DNA of 31,996 bases, taken from assembly GCA_000432275.1 (NCBI GenBank), contig HF995323.1, positions 49,886 to 81,881 on the forward strand, in the 5' to 3' direction. Positions 15,471 through 23,557 of the stretch are shown piece by piece (the stretch's first letter is position 1; the number at the start of each line of letters is the position of its first letter). Source of the stretch: Proteobacteria bacterium CAG:495. GTDB lineage: Bacteria; Pseudomonadota; Alphaproteobacteria; RF32; CAG-239. The notes under the pieces are model-generated. The model was not told where the DNA came from and did no database searches. It saw only the letters and a list, made by a program, of their open reading frames with translations. The position numbers and the translations under genes were made by a program.

Positions 15471-16907
15471 ATGTGGCAGCCTGTATTGATGATAAGCGGC
15501 TACTTTATCAGCGTTCTCGGTCTGGCAATGCTTTTTCCGGCGGCGCTTGACATTTATTACAGCCACGCCAAATGGTCTTTGTTTATAACCTCGTCGATTG
15601 TCTCCGTTTTTATCGGGCTGTCTTTGTTCTTGGCCAACAACAGCAAAATAAAAAACATATCTTTGCAGCAGGCATATCTGCTCACCGTCATCAGCTGGTT
15701 TTCCGTTACGCTGCTGGCTGCAATTCCCTTTATGTTGTACGGTATCTCCGGGGCAGACGCTGTTTTTGAGGCTGCGTCAGGCATTAGCACGACCGGAGCA
15801 ACCGTTTTTGCAGATATTGAAGCCTTGCCCCGGTCTTTTTTATTGTGGCGCGCAATCCTTAACGGTCTCGGCGGCGTCGGTATCGTCATCTTTGCAATTG
15901 CAATGCTGCCGTTCCTGGGCATTGGAGGCATGCAGATTTTCCAACGGGAAAACTCGGATGTCAACGAGAAGTTTATGCCCAAAATCAGCTATATCGCCAA
16001 ACGGATTATTCTCGTCTATGTTATCCTGATTATGGCCTGCCTGGCGGCGCTTCATTTGGCGGGAATGAATTGGTTTGACGCCCTTTGTCATTCTTTGGCG
16101 ACAGTGGCTACCGGAGGCCTGTCGACCAAAAACGCCTCCGTCGGATATTTCAACAGCGCGGCAATTGACTGGATTATCACTTTGTTTATGATTCTGGGAG
16201 CCATACCGCTGACCTTCTACCACAGCCTTCTGGCAACCAGAGACATCCACTCTTTGCGTTCTTCCCAAGTCGCTATGTTTCTTAAGGTTCTTGCCGTATA
16301 TATTGTCTTTATGGCGTGCTGGCTCACTTATAACGGAACTTACAATTTTCTGACGGCGTTGCGCTATGCCGCTTTTAACGTCACCTCAATCGTCACCTCT
16401 ACGGGATTTGTCTCGACGGACTATCTGCTGTGGGGACCGTTTGCGGCAACGGCATTTGTCGTTTTTGCTTTAACCGGCGGTTGTACCGGTTCAACGTCAG
16501 GATCTATCAAGATATTTCGCTGGCAGGTTGTTTTCGCACAGCTTAAACGGGCTTTTATCACAACCACGGAGCCCAATCGTATGGTTCCCTTGAAAATTGG
16601 CCACAGCAACATTTCGGCCCAAGTCGCCGGTTCTATTTTTATCTTTCTGACGGCTTTTAGTTTAAGCACCATCGTTCTGACTCTTTGCATTGCCTTGACC
16701 GGCATAGATTTTACGACCGCCTTTAGCGGGGTAGTCGCTTGTTTAAGCAATTCCGGCCCCGGTATCAGCCAGCTGATTGGCCCTTCGGGAAACTACAGTT
16801 CTCTGCCAGAAACCGCCAAATGGCTCTTGGCATTCACAATGCTTTTGGGCCGTTTGGAAGTTATGACGATTTTGGTTATTTTCACCAAAAGCTTTTGGCG
16901 GCAATAG
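15471..16907 (+). CDS. trkH: TrkH family potassium uptake protein
   Basis: 478 aa polytopic membrane protein, the K+-translocating subunit of Trk. The four pore-loop segments are recognisable: ISTTGATVFADIE, SLATVATGGLSTKNAS, SIVTSTGFVSTDY and VACLSNSGPGIS, with filter glycines in each. The internal segment GGCTGSTSGSIKIFRW is also typical of TrkH. Length matches the family. Its regulator TrkA is not in this window and must be encoded elsewhere. SD GAGGAT precedes the start, 27 bp after the preceding gene, so it is probably co-transcribed with metG. Confidence 0.95.
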   Translation: MWQPVLMISGYFISVLGLAMLFPAALDIYYSHAKWSLFITSSIVSVFIGLSLFLANNSKIKNISLQQAYLLTVISWFSVTLLAAIPFMLYGISGADAVFEAASGISTTGATVFADIEALPRSFLLWRAILNGLGGVGIVIFAIAMLPFLGIGGMQIFQRENSDVNEKFMPKISYIAKRIILVYVILIMACLAALHLAGMNWFDALCHSLATVATGGLSTKNASVGYFNSAAIDWIITLFMILGAIPLTFYHSLLATRDIHSLRSSQVAMFLKVLAVYIVFMACWLTYNGTYNFLTALRYAAFNVTSIVTSTGFVSTDYLLWGPFAATAFVVFALTGGCTGSTSGSIKIFRWQVVFAQLKRAFITTTEPNRMVPLKIGHSNISAQVAGSIFIFLTAFSLSTIVLTLCIALTGIDFTTAFSGVVACLSNSGPGISQLIGPSGNYSSLPETAKWLLAFTMLLGRLEVMTILVIFTKSFWRQ

Positions 16908-17011
16908 CTGCAATTCTTTCTTTTTATTTACAGCGCCAGCTGTTACAATGGCTCCGGATATATCCAAAAACCGGCGTCCTGAACGAAGAACAGTCTTGAA
17001 AGTTCAAAAAA

Positions 17012-17035
17012 AAAGCTCTCCATACGGAGAGCTTT
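17012..17035 (-). terminator. Terminator of DUF2155/mlaD unit
   Basis: Perfect stem AAAGCTCTCC (17012-17021) / GGAGAGCTTT (17026-17035), loop ATAC. On the minus strand it is followed by nine Ts. It may also terminate trkH from the other side. Confidence 0.9.
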
Positions 17036-17051
17036 ACTGCGTTAGATGTGC

Positions 17052-18068
17052 TTAGTTTTTCAACGCCTCAACATTAAGTTCAAAGCCGTCTTCCTCAACC
17101 TCATCGTCAAATTTAATGAGCTGTTCGCTGTCGTCAACCGGTTCGACATTGTCAACCAAAGGAACCGTCTCGGTTATCTCATCGGTTTTATCCGTTTCTC
17201 CGGCAGGCGGAAGGGCTGGTTCCCCTGTTGCAGGCACAATCAAGGCTTCGCCGGAAACCGCAAGCGGAGCGCTCTCAGAAATGTCCGCGGAAGAATTCTC
17301 TTTTACAGAAACGGTTTCTTCTTTAATTTCGCCCACAACCTCTTCAGCAATAGCGGCATTGTTTTCTGACGGATTGGCTTGTTCCGCAGGCACCGGTTCC
17401 TGCTGATTGTTAATGACAATTAAAGATTTCGGAGCGCCGTCTTCAACCTCGACCGAAACGCTTTCCTGCTCAATTGCGGATGCCGGAATAACCGCAACGT
17501 CTTCCGTACTGTCCTTAACTTCTGCCGCTTGCATCATTTCTTCGGTTTTCGGTTGTTTTTCGGGAATTTGCAACAAATCCTCAGCCTTGTTTTCAGCGCG
17601 CAAATTCGATTTTGGCTCTGCCTTGGCTATTTCGTCACGGGCCTTAAGCTCCTCCGGAGACAAAATTTTCTTATTTTTGGTGTCGCCGTCATAGCATTTC
17701 AGCAGCCAAACATCATAAATGGGATGCTCTATCGCGCTTAACGCCGGCGAGGAAGACATCATCCAGCCTTTGAAAATGTTAACGGGAGTCTTGCTGTCGT
17801 AATTGTCTACAACGTCAACAAAAGCATAATTTTCCGGGGTCTCCTCGGGAGGACGGGTGGCACAGGTCCGCACCACAACCGAAAAGCTTCCGAAAATGAC
17901 TTCGCCGTTGACGGGAACGTCTATCTCGCTCACTTTTCCGGTAATTTTATCCATGGCCTGCATATGAGCCATATTTGTATAAATTTCTTTGGCCGACGCC
18001 GCACCGCACAACAACGTTGAGCATAAAGCGGAACAAGCCAGAAGTTTACTGATTTTCGCCTGAGCCAT
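17052..18068 (-). CDS. DUF2155 periplasmic protein with long acidic C-terminal tail
   Basis: 338 aa. Signal peptide 1-26 (cleavage after ASA). The DUF2155 domain (about 35-130) has AMDKITGKVSEIDVPV, FGSFSVVVRTCATRPPEE, PVNIFKGWMMSSSPALSA and HPIYDVWLLKC; the two conserved cysteines could form a disulfide. The family is alphaproteobacterial, uncharacterised, and typically follows an mlaD gene, as here (23-bp overlap). Residues from about 140 onward are a low-complexity Glu/Asp/Val/Pro-rich region absent from typical short members. It is probably an envelope factor associated with MlaD-dependent lipid transport (inference from neighbourhood). Confidence 0.85.
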   Translation of the reverse strand: MAQAKISKLLACSALCSTLLCGAASAKEIYTNMAHMQAMDKITGKVSEIDVPVNGEVIFGSFSVVVRTCATRPPEETPENYAFVDVVDNYDSKTPVNIFKGWMMSSSPALSAIEHPIYDVWLLKCYDGDTKNKKILSPEELKARDEIAKAEPKSNLRAENKAEDLLQIPEKQPKTEEMMQAAEVKDSTEDVAVIPASAIEQESVSVEVEDGAPKSLIVINNQQEPVPAEQANPSENNAAIAEEVVGEIKEETVSVKENSSADISESAPLAVSGEALIVPATGEPALPPAGETDKTDEITETVPLVDNVEPVDDSEQLIKFDDEVEEDGFELNVEALKN

Positions 18069-18510
18069 TGTCTGTCACCATAAAGATAATTTCACCGACC
18101 ATATCTTCCAGAGTTTTGAAGTCTTTGGTATTTTGAATAACATCCCCGTCCTTCAGCATCTCTTTGCCGTGTCCCGGTTCGATTTTGATAAACTTATCGC
18201 CGACCAGCCCGTCGCTGACAATGGAGGCAACGCTGTCAACCGGGAGATGAACGTTTGAAGAGAGGCTCATTTTAACATCCGCGGTAAAATCGCTGTCGTC
18301 CAGATTCTGTCCCACTACCGTGCCAACTTTAATGCCGTTGATGCGGACATCGGAACCGACCGTCAAACCGCCGACTTTCAAAAACTTAGCCGTAACGTTG
18401 TATCCTTTAACCACCTGCAAATCCGATACATTGTAGGCAAAATAGGCAAAAAACGCAGCTACCGCGATTACCACAATACCCATAATGGTTTCAACTGGTC
18501 TCTTATTCAT
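18046..18510 (-). CDS. mlaD: MlaD-like MCE-domain protein (copy 2)
   Basis: 154 aa with the ATG at 18510 (SD AAGGAG 8 nt upstream). One N-terminal transmembrane helix (ETIMGIVVIAVAAFFAYFAY) anchors a single MCE domain: VTAKFLKVGGLTVGSDVRIN, GIKVGTVV, then SIVSDGLVGDKFIKIEPG. MlaD hexamers form the periplasmic phospholipid ring of the Mla importer. No mlaE or mlaF is nearby. The C-terminal ~23 bp overlap the DUF2155 gene. It is a paralogue of the gene immediately upstream, with roughly matching motifs but diverged sequence. Confidence 0.88.
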   Translation of the reverse strand: MNKRPVETIMGIVVIAVAAFFAYFAYNVSDLQVVKGYNVTAKFLKVGGLTVGSDVRINGIKVGTVVGQNLDDSDFTADVKMSLSSNVHLPVDSVASIVSDGLVGDKFIKIEPGHGKEMLKDGDVIQNTKDFKTLEDMVGEIIFMVTDNGSGENQ

Positions 18511-18521
18511 CAAAAATCTCC

Positions 18522-19052
18522 TTATTTCTTATCTTCTTTGTGTTGTGCGGCAGAACATGCTTCTGCGGAATTTTTACGGTTTGCCTTGCCGATGCTGACA
18601 ATTCGGTCCAAAAGCTCTTCTATTACCATGGCGTCCTGAGTGTAGGCAAACTCGCCGCCCCGGGGAATAATGTCTTCAGAACCGCCCGGTTCGATTTCAA
18701 TGTACTTCGGACCCATCATACCCGAGCTGACGATTGAAGCGCTGCTATCGTCCGGGAGCTGAATGTTGTCTTTGATTTCCAAAGTCAGAATGGCTTTGAA
18801 ATCGTCGTCAAGTTTGGCGTCTACCACTTTGCCGACATTAACGCCGGCCAGCCGGACCAAGTCGCCCACCAGCAAACCGTCCGTCCGGTTGAAACGTGCC
18901 ATAACCGGATAATAGCTGCCGCTGTCCACATGCGTAATTTTCTGACGTGCGGAAGAGATAAGCCCCACAATCAGGATAATGCTCAACGCAACCCACAAGC
19001 CTACTTTGAGAGATTTTTCTTCATCTCTGGTATAAACTTCTTCTGTCATCAT
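18522..19052 (-). CDS. mlaD: MlaD-like MCE-domain protein (copy 1)
   Basis: 176 aa; a second ATG directly after the first (19049) is better spaced from the GGAG and may be the true start. N-terminal transmembrane helix (KVGLWVALSIILIVGLIS), then the MCE domain: ARFNRTDGLLVGDLVRLAGV, NVGKVVDAKL, SIVSSGMMGPKYIEIEPGG. A short charged C-tail ends in HKEDKK. First gene of a three-gene minus-strand unit (MlaD1, MlaD2, DUF2155) with 11 bp to copy 2. Two adjacent single-MCE proteins might co-assemble into a mixed ring (inference). Confidence 0.88.
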   Translation of the reverse strand: MMTEEVYTRDEEKSLKVGLWVALSIILIVGLISSARQKITHVDSGSYYPVMARFNRTDGLLVGDLVRLAGVNVGKVVDAKLDDDFKAILTLEIKDNIQLPDDSSASIVSSGMMGPKYIEIEPGGSEDIIPRGGEFAYTQDAMVIEELLDRIVSIGKANRKNSAEACSAAQHKEDKK

Positions 19053-19130
19053 AACTCCAAAAATAAAACCATGTTTCTTATATAGATAATGTAAAATAAA
19101 TATTTTGTCACCAACGTTTTTGAAAAATAA

Positions 19131-19167
19131 AAATAATTGTTAAAATTTAAAAATAATTTGTTAAGAT
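19131..19167 (+). repeat. Near-identical tandem AT-rich repeat in divergent promoter region
   Basis: AAATAATTGTTAAAAT (19131-19146) recurs as AAATAATTTGTTAAGAT (19151-19167), a 20-bp period, between the divergent mlaD and ABC-operon starts. It may contain the ABC-operon promoter (TAAGAT as -10) or be a regulator-binding repeat. Undecided. Confidence 0.4.
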
Positions 19168-19201
19168 AGTGCTAACTTATCCAAACTATGTCGGGAAAAT
19201 T

Positions 19202-19924
19202 ATGCTTATTGTTCGTAATCTCTCCAAATCTTTCGGGCCGGTCTGCGCCGTCAATAACGTAAACTTCTGCCTAAAAAAAGGCGAGGTGGTCGCTTTGCTT
19301 GGCCCCAACGGTGCCGGAAAAACCACTCTGATGCGCCTGATGACCGGCTTTTATGAACCGGACTGCGGCGCCGTCGAATTAAACGGTTATGACGTTAACC
19401 GCAAACGCCTGGAGGCATTGTCCCGGGTCGCTTATGTTCCCGAAAGCGGGGCACTTTATCCCGAGATGACGGTTTACGAATACCTGAGGTTTATGGCCGG
19501 TCTGCGCCGGATCAGCCATCAGGATTTTGTGGACAATTTGGTATCCTTGTCCAAGCAGCTGGAGTTGGACGAAGTCATCAACCGAAAATGCGAAACTCTT
19601 TCCAAAGGATACAAACGCCGCGTCGGCATAGCCGGAGCGCTGCTGCATCGTCCCAAAATACTCATTTTGGACGAACCGACCGAAGGCCTTGACCCCAACC
19701 AGAAGTTTTCCATTCGCAGCTTTATCAAACAATACGGAGAACGCAACATCGTCATCATCTCAACCCATATTATGGAAGAGGTGGAAGCCATGGCTAATCG
19801 CGTCATCTTGCTGCACCGCGGCAAGCTCATCCGCGACACCACGCCGCAAGAACTCAAAAAAATTACGCCGGACAATGATATAGAGGCGGCTTTTCGCGCC
19901 ATAACGTTTGAGGAGAGGGAATAA
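19202..19924 (+). CDS. ABC transporter ATP-binding protein (GldA-type)
   Basis: 240 aa from the ATG at 19202; an upstream GTG at 19169 would add 11 residues but sits inside a likely promoter sequence. Walker A GPNGAGKTT, signature LSKGYKRRVG, Walker B ILILDEPTEGLD, H-loop ISTHIM. This is the ATPase of an ABC-2 exporter. It is followed by 2 bp and the permease, then a GldG-like protein and a DUF4340 protein. This four-gene arrangement is shared by many bacteria (Gld-type in gliding Bacteroidetes) but its substrate is unknown in non-gliding species. Confidence 0.93.
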   Translation: MLIVRNLSKSFGPVCAVNNVNFCLKKGEVVALLGPNGAGKTTLMRLMTGFYEPDCGAVELNGYDVNRKRLEALSRVAYVPESGALYPEMTVYEYLRFMAGLRRISHQDFVDNLVSLSKQLELDEVINRKCETLSKGYKRRVGIAGALLHRPKILILDEPTEGLDPNQKFSIRSFIKQYGERNIVIISTHIMEEVEAMANRVILLHRGKLIRDTTPQELKKITPDNDIEAAFRAITFEERE

Positions 19925-19926
19925 CG

Positions 19927-20658
19927 ATGTTTCAGGGAACCTTGACTGTCTTAGGCAAAGAATTTGGCTCATATTTCAAAACCCGGCTGGGATATTTCAT
20001 CCTTTTTATTTACGCCGTGGTCGCCATGGCTTCCACCTTTTACGGCGGATCTTACTTCCAGCTGGCCGAGCGCAGTCTGTACTCGTTCTTTTCATTTCAG
20101 CCGGAAATCTTTATTTTGCTGGTGCCGGCCCTGACGATGAAACTCTGGGCGGACGAACGGCGTTACGGAACGCTGGAGCTTATTTTGAGCCAGCCGGTAG
20201 GGTATCCCGCCCTGGTTTTAGGAAAGTTTCTGGCCGCATGGCTGCTCTGCGGACTGATGCTTGCAATGAGTTTTCCTCTGTGGATGACGACTGGTTTGTT
20301 AAGCGGCCTTGACAATCTTAACGTTTTGTACAATTACCTCGGCTGTTGGCTGATTGCCGGTGCCGTTTGTGCAATCGGATGCGTCGTGTCTTCTTTCAAT
20401 TCCAATCCCATTGCCGCTTATCTCTTAACCGTTTTTTGCTGCTGGATTGTCAAGCTGGCCAATTTTGATTACCTGATTCGCAAACTGAACGTCTCAAACG
20501 AACTTTTTATCAGAATTTCTCAGTCGCTTAATTTCGATCGTCATTTTGAAAACCTGATTCTCGGACAGCTGACCTGGAGCGGACTGACCTACTATATAAC
20601 GCTTATTTTAGCTGCATTATGGCTGAATGTCGTTTCTGTTGAATATAAAAGGAGCTAG
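19927..20658 (+). CDS. ABC-2 family permease (GldF-like)
   Basis: 243 aa with about six transmembrane helices: first near YFKTRLGYFILFIYAVV, others around FSFQPEIFILLVPALTM, FLAAWLLCGLMLAM and a last one YITLILAALWLNVVS. The segment MKLWADERRYGTLELILSQP is the conserved cytoplasmic coupling element of GldF/ABC-2 permeases. It lies between the ATPase (2-bp gap) and the GldG-like protein (2-bp gap), so the three are one complex. Confidence 0.9.
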   Translation: MFQGTLTVLGKEFGSYFKTRLGYFILFIYAVVAMASTFYGGSYFQLAERSLYSFFSFQPEIFILLVPALTMKLWADERRYGTLELILSQPVGYPALVLGKFLAAWLLCGLMLAMSFPLWMTTGLLSGLDNLNVLYNYLGCWLIAGAVCAIGCVVSSFNSNPIAAYLLTVFCCWIVKLANFDYLIRKLNVSNELFIRISQSLNFDRHFENLILGQLTWSGLTYYITLILAALWLNVVSVEYKRS

Positions 20659-20660
20659 CC

Positions 20661-22565
20661 ATGTTGAAAAAATGTACGCTCAGATTCCGTAAAAACTATA
20701 CCTTGTTGATTTTTTCCCTGCTGCTGGCAATTTCCTTTGCGGCTCTTAACATCGGAACCGCGCTGTTCACCAGTTCCTACAAAATAGATTTGACTGCCGA
20801 CAACCGCTATACTTTGTCAAAAGAAACCGTAAACTGGCTGCAAAACAACAAAGAACCTTTGTTTATCAGGCTTTATCTTTCGCCTGACATTGACTCCAGC
20901 TATCCCGCCCTGGGACAGTATACCCGCTATGTTGTCCGTTTTCTGGAACAATACAAAAACCTTTCTCAAAACAAGATTAATCTGGAAGTGATAGAAACCA
21001 AACCCTACACCAACGAGGAAAACGACGCCAAACGTCAGGGCATACGTTCTCTGATGGACAAAAGCGGGCAAACCGCGTTGTACTTCGGTGCCGTCATCTC
21101 TGATGAACGCGGCGACAGCTATACTATTCCGTATTTCGAACCGCAGCGCCGGGCTTATCTGGAACATGACGTCAGCCGCATTCTGAGCAAACTTCCGAAT
21201 TATCAAAAGCCCGTAATCGGCATAATCTCACCGCTGCTGGACATCGCCGCCACCGGCGAAACTTTCAACAACAATCAAGATTGGCCGTTTGTCGAACGGC
21301 TGCGCCAGGACTATGATGTCGAATATATCCGCAGGGACAAAACCCAAATTCCGCTGCGCGTTAAAACCTTAATTGTCTACAATCCTCAAAACCTGCCAAA
21401 CCTGACCATTTATGCAATCGATCAGTATCTTCTGCGCGGCGGAAGCGTATTGATGATGTTGGATCCGTTTTCGGAAACTTTCCTTAACCAAAAGGGCTTT
21501 ATCACCTCATCACCGTCAGGTTTTCAGAAATTTTTGGCCAACATCGGCGTAGAATACGATGATAATCTTGTTGTCGGAGACATCAGCCAAAGCCAAAACG
21601 CCCTTATTACCCAAAATGAAAGTTCCCAGCTGCAAAACTATCCGTTATGGCTGGACGTCAGTGTTCCCAATATCAATCCCAATCACCCTCTGACAAAAAA
21701 TCTGACCAGATTGAGGATGAATTCTGCCGGCACTTTCAATGTTGACGGCGTCGGCAGCGCCGATACCACGATTCTGTTTGCCACATCGGGCCGCGGCGGA
21801 AGCGTAGACGCCGATACTGCCAAATATTCGACCAAGTCGGATGTCAAAGAACACTATCGTCAAGACGACAAGGTCTATCCGCTGGCCGTACTTCTCGAAG
21901 GGAAGTTTCCTTCTTATTACAGCAGCCATCCTCTGCAAAACAGTCCGTATCGTGACACGATGTTTCCTTTTTTGGCCACGTCGATAAAACCGGGACGGCT
22001 GTTGCTGGCTGCCGACAGTGATATGCTAGCGGCATACAATTGGAACCGGGGCGCCGTGTTCAACGGCAGCGGCAGTTATGATTTGGTGCCGTTTAACAAT
22101 AACCTGGATTTCATTATACGCGCCGCAGATTATTTGACAGACAATCAAAAGATTCTGAACGTTCCGCCCAAGGGAGGCTTTGAGGTGCAAAAAAGCCCGG
22201 AACAAACACTCAATGAAGAAACCGGAGCGTCTCTGGCCGACCAAATCGAACTTTACAGTCTTTCTATGTCACAAGCCCTCTATGAGCAGGAACAGCTAAA
22301 GCAAAAAATAAAAGATCAGGAGGTCTTTCCCTCCGTCGCCGTAATCAAGCAAATGGAGCTGTTGCAGCGGGAAGCTATGTCAAACCAGGAAAAACTAAAG
22401 GCTGCCGAGTATCAGCTTCGCGAGCAGGTAAACAGTCGGATGAGAATGATTATAATCGTCAACACGCTTGTTTTTCCGCTTTTGCTGCTGTTTGCAATTT
22501 GGAGTGTCAATTACGTTTTGCGGCTGCGGATTCGCCGACAGGCTGAAAGGTACATCAATGACTAA
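20661..22565 (+). CDS. GldG-like ABC auxiliary membrane protein
   Basis: 634 aa. N-terminal transmembrane helix (YTLLIFSLLLAISFAALNIG), then a large extracytoplasmic part matching the ABC-type GldG family: SSYKIDLTADNRYTLSKET, the thioredoxin-like PLFIRLYLSPDI segment, and PVIGIISPLLD...DWPFVERLRQDYDVEYI. The middle has YLLRGGSVLMMLDPFSE. A coiled coil at about 540-600 precedes the C-terminal transmembrane helix (IIIVNTLVFPLLLLFAIWSV). Such proteins pair with the GldA/F ABC core. The stop overlaps the next start by 8 bp (ATGACTAA). Confidence 0.88.
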   Translation: MLKKCTLRFRKNYTLLIFSLLLAISFAALNIGTALFTSSYKIDLTADNRYTLSKETVNWLQNNKEPLFIRLYLSPDIDSSYPALGQYTRYVVRFLEQYKNLSQNKINLEVIETKPYTNEENDAKRQGIRSLMDKSGQTALYFGAVISDERGDSYTIPYFEPQRRAYLEHDVSRILSKLPNYQKPVIGIISPLLDIAATGETFNNNQDWPFVERLRQDYDVEYIRRDKTQIPLRVKTLIVYNPQNLPNLTIYAIDQYLLRGGSVLMMLDPFSETFLNQKGFITSSPSGFQKFLANIGVEYDDNLVVGDISQSQNALITQNESSQLQNYPLWLDVSVPNINPNHPLTKNLTRLRMNSAGTFNVDGVGSADTTILFATSGRGGSVDADTAKYSTKSDVKEHYRQDDKVYPLAVLLEGKFPSYYSSHPLQNSPYRDTMFPFLATSIKPGRLLLAADSDMLAAYNWNRGAVFNGSGSYDLVPFNNNLDFIIRAADYLTDNQKILNVPPKGGFEVQKSPEQTLNEETGASLADQIELYSLSMSQALYEQEQLKQKIKDQEVFPSVAVIKQMELLQREAMSNQEKLKAAEYQLREQVNSRMRMIIIVNTLVFPLLLLFAIWSVNYVLRLRIRRQAERYIND

Positions 22566-23550
22566 ACGCATCTTACTCCCGGTTTTCGTCGTTTGCATAG
22601 CTTCGCTGTTGTACGCCGCAACGGCAATTATACTTGCCAATTTCAGCTTTCCGAAGCAAAACAACGGAAAACTCGTTTTTCCGGCAACCGTCGAGAACGG
22701 ATTAAAGCTTGACAAAGTCGTTATTAAAACACCCCGTAATCAAACCACGCTGCTGTTGGAAAACAATTTCTGGCTGGTTAAAGAAGAAGACTATTACTAT
22801 GCCAATATCGAACTGTTAAACGAATTGTTCAACAGCCTGAATACCTCTCGATACCGTCACCGGCAGCAGTTTTCGCCCCAAATCGCCGATGAAGATCGGC
22901 TGGCGGCTCCGGGGCAGGGAACTCCGGAACATACCGGAACCTTGATTGAAACCTTTGCCGGAGAAAATCCGCAGCCGATGGAAAGCATAATTATCGGAAA
23001 AGAAACAGCCAACGGCTTGTATCATTTTGCCCGGCCGCTTGACAAAGAGGAAATTTGGCTGATTGACGGTTCCTATACCTTGCCTGACGACAATTATTCC
23101 TGGTTGATGCAGCCGATATTGGATTATCCGGCGGAAATCATCGAAAAAGTTGTTATCAGCGAAAACAATCAGATAACGCTCAGCGCCTCCCGCAGCCGTT
23201 CCAATTATCCGTTTTTCACCCCCGAACAAAAAACGGTTCCGCTGGATGCCCTGCTTGAGCGCTTCAACTTTTTTATAACCGAAAAGGTGCTTTCTGCCCA
23301 AAACTTTGACGAAACCCTGTTTCCGCGGCACCGGCGCATTGAACTGACCACTTTCAGCGGAATGGTAACGGTTGTCGACCTTTATTACGATTCAAATGAC
23401 TACTGGGTAAAAATATCTTTATCGACGACCACTCTTCCAACTGCCTCTGTTAATGCTTATATTAGGGACAACAACTTTTTGTATGACGGCTGGTTTTTCA
23501 AAATCCCGGCCTCCAACGGAAAAGTTTTGGCCAACTTTAATATAAGATAA
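22558..23550 (+). CDS. DUF4340 domain protein of the Gld-type ABC operon
   Basis: 330 aa from ATG 22558, chosen because it overlaps the upstream stop as ATGACTAA and gives a clean N-terminal membrane helix (ILLPVFVVCIASLLYAATAI). The DUF4340 signature LDKVVIKTPRNQTTLLLENNFWLV is followed by a repeated beta-rich unit. The family is almost always encoded beside GldG-like genes and is thought to be an extracytoplasmic partner, with function undefined. The C-terminus reads FKIPASNGKVLANFNIR. Confidence 0.82.
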   Translation: MTKRILLPVFVVCIASLLYAATAIILANFSFPKQNNGKLVFPATVENGLKLDKVVIKTPRNQTTLLLENNFWLVKEEDYYYANIELLNELFNSLNTSRYRHRQQFSPQIADEDRLAAPGQGTPEHTGTLIETFAGENPQPMESIIIGKETANGLYHFARPLDKEEIWLIDGSYTLPDDNYSWLMQPILDYPAEIIEKVVISENNQITLSASRSRSNYPFFTPEQKTVPLDALLERFNFFITEKVLSAQNFDETLFPRHRRIELTTFSGMVTVVDLYYDSNDYWVKISLSTTTLPTASVNAYIRDNNFLYDGWFFKIPASNGKVLANFNIR

Positions 23551-23557
23551 GGGGTAC

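Noticed and set aside
22468..22557. Upstream in-frame extension of the DUF4340 gene
   Set aside because: Would overlap the GldG-like gene by ~100 bp and destroy the N-terminal membrane anchor; ATG 22558 overlaps the stop in the usual ATGACTAA fashion.
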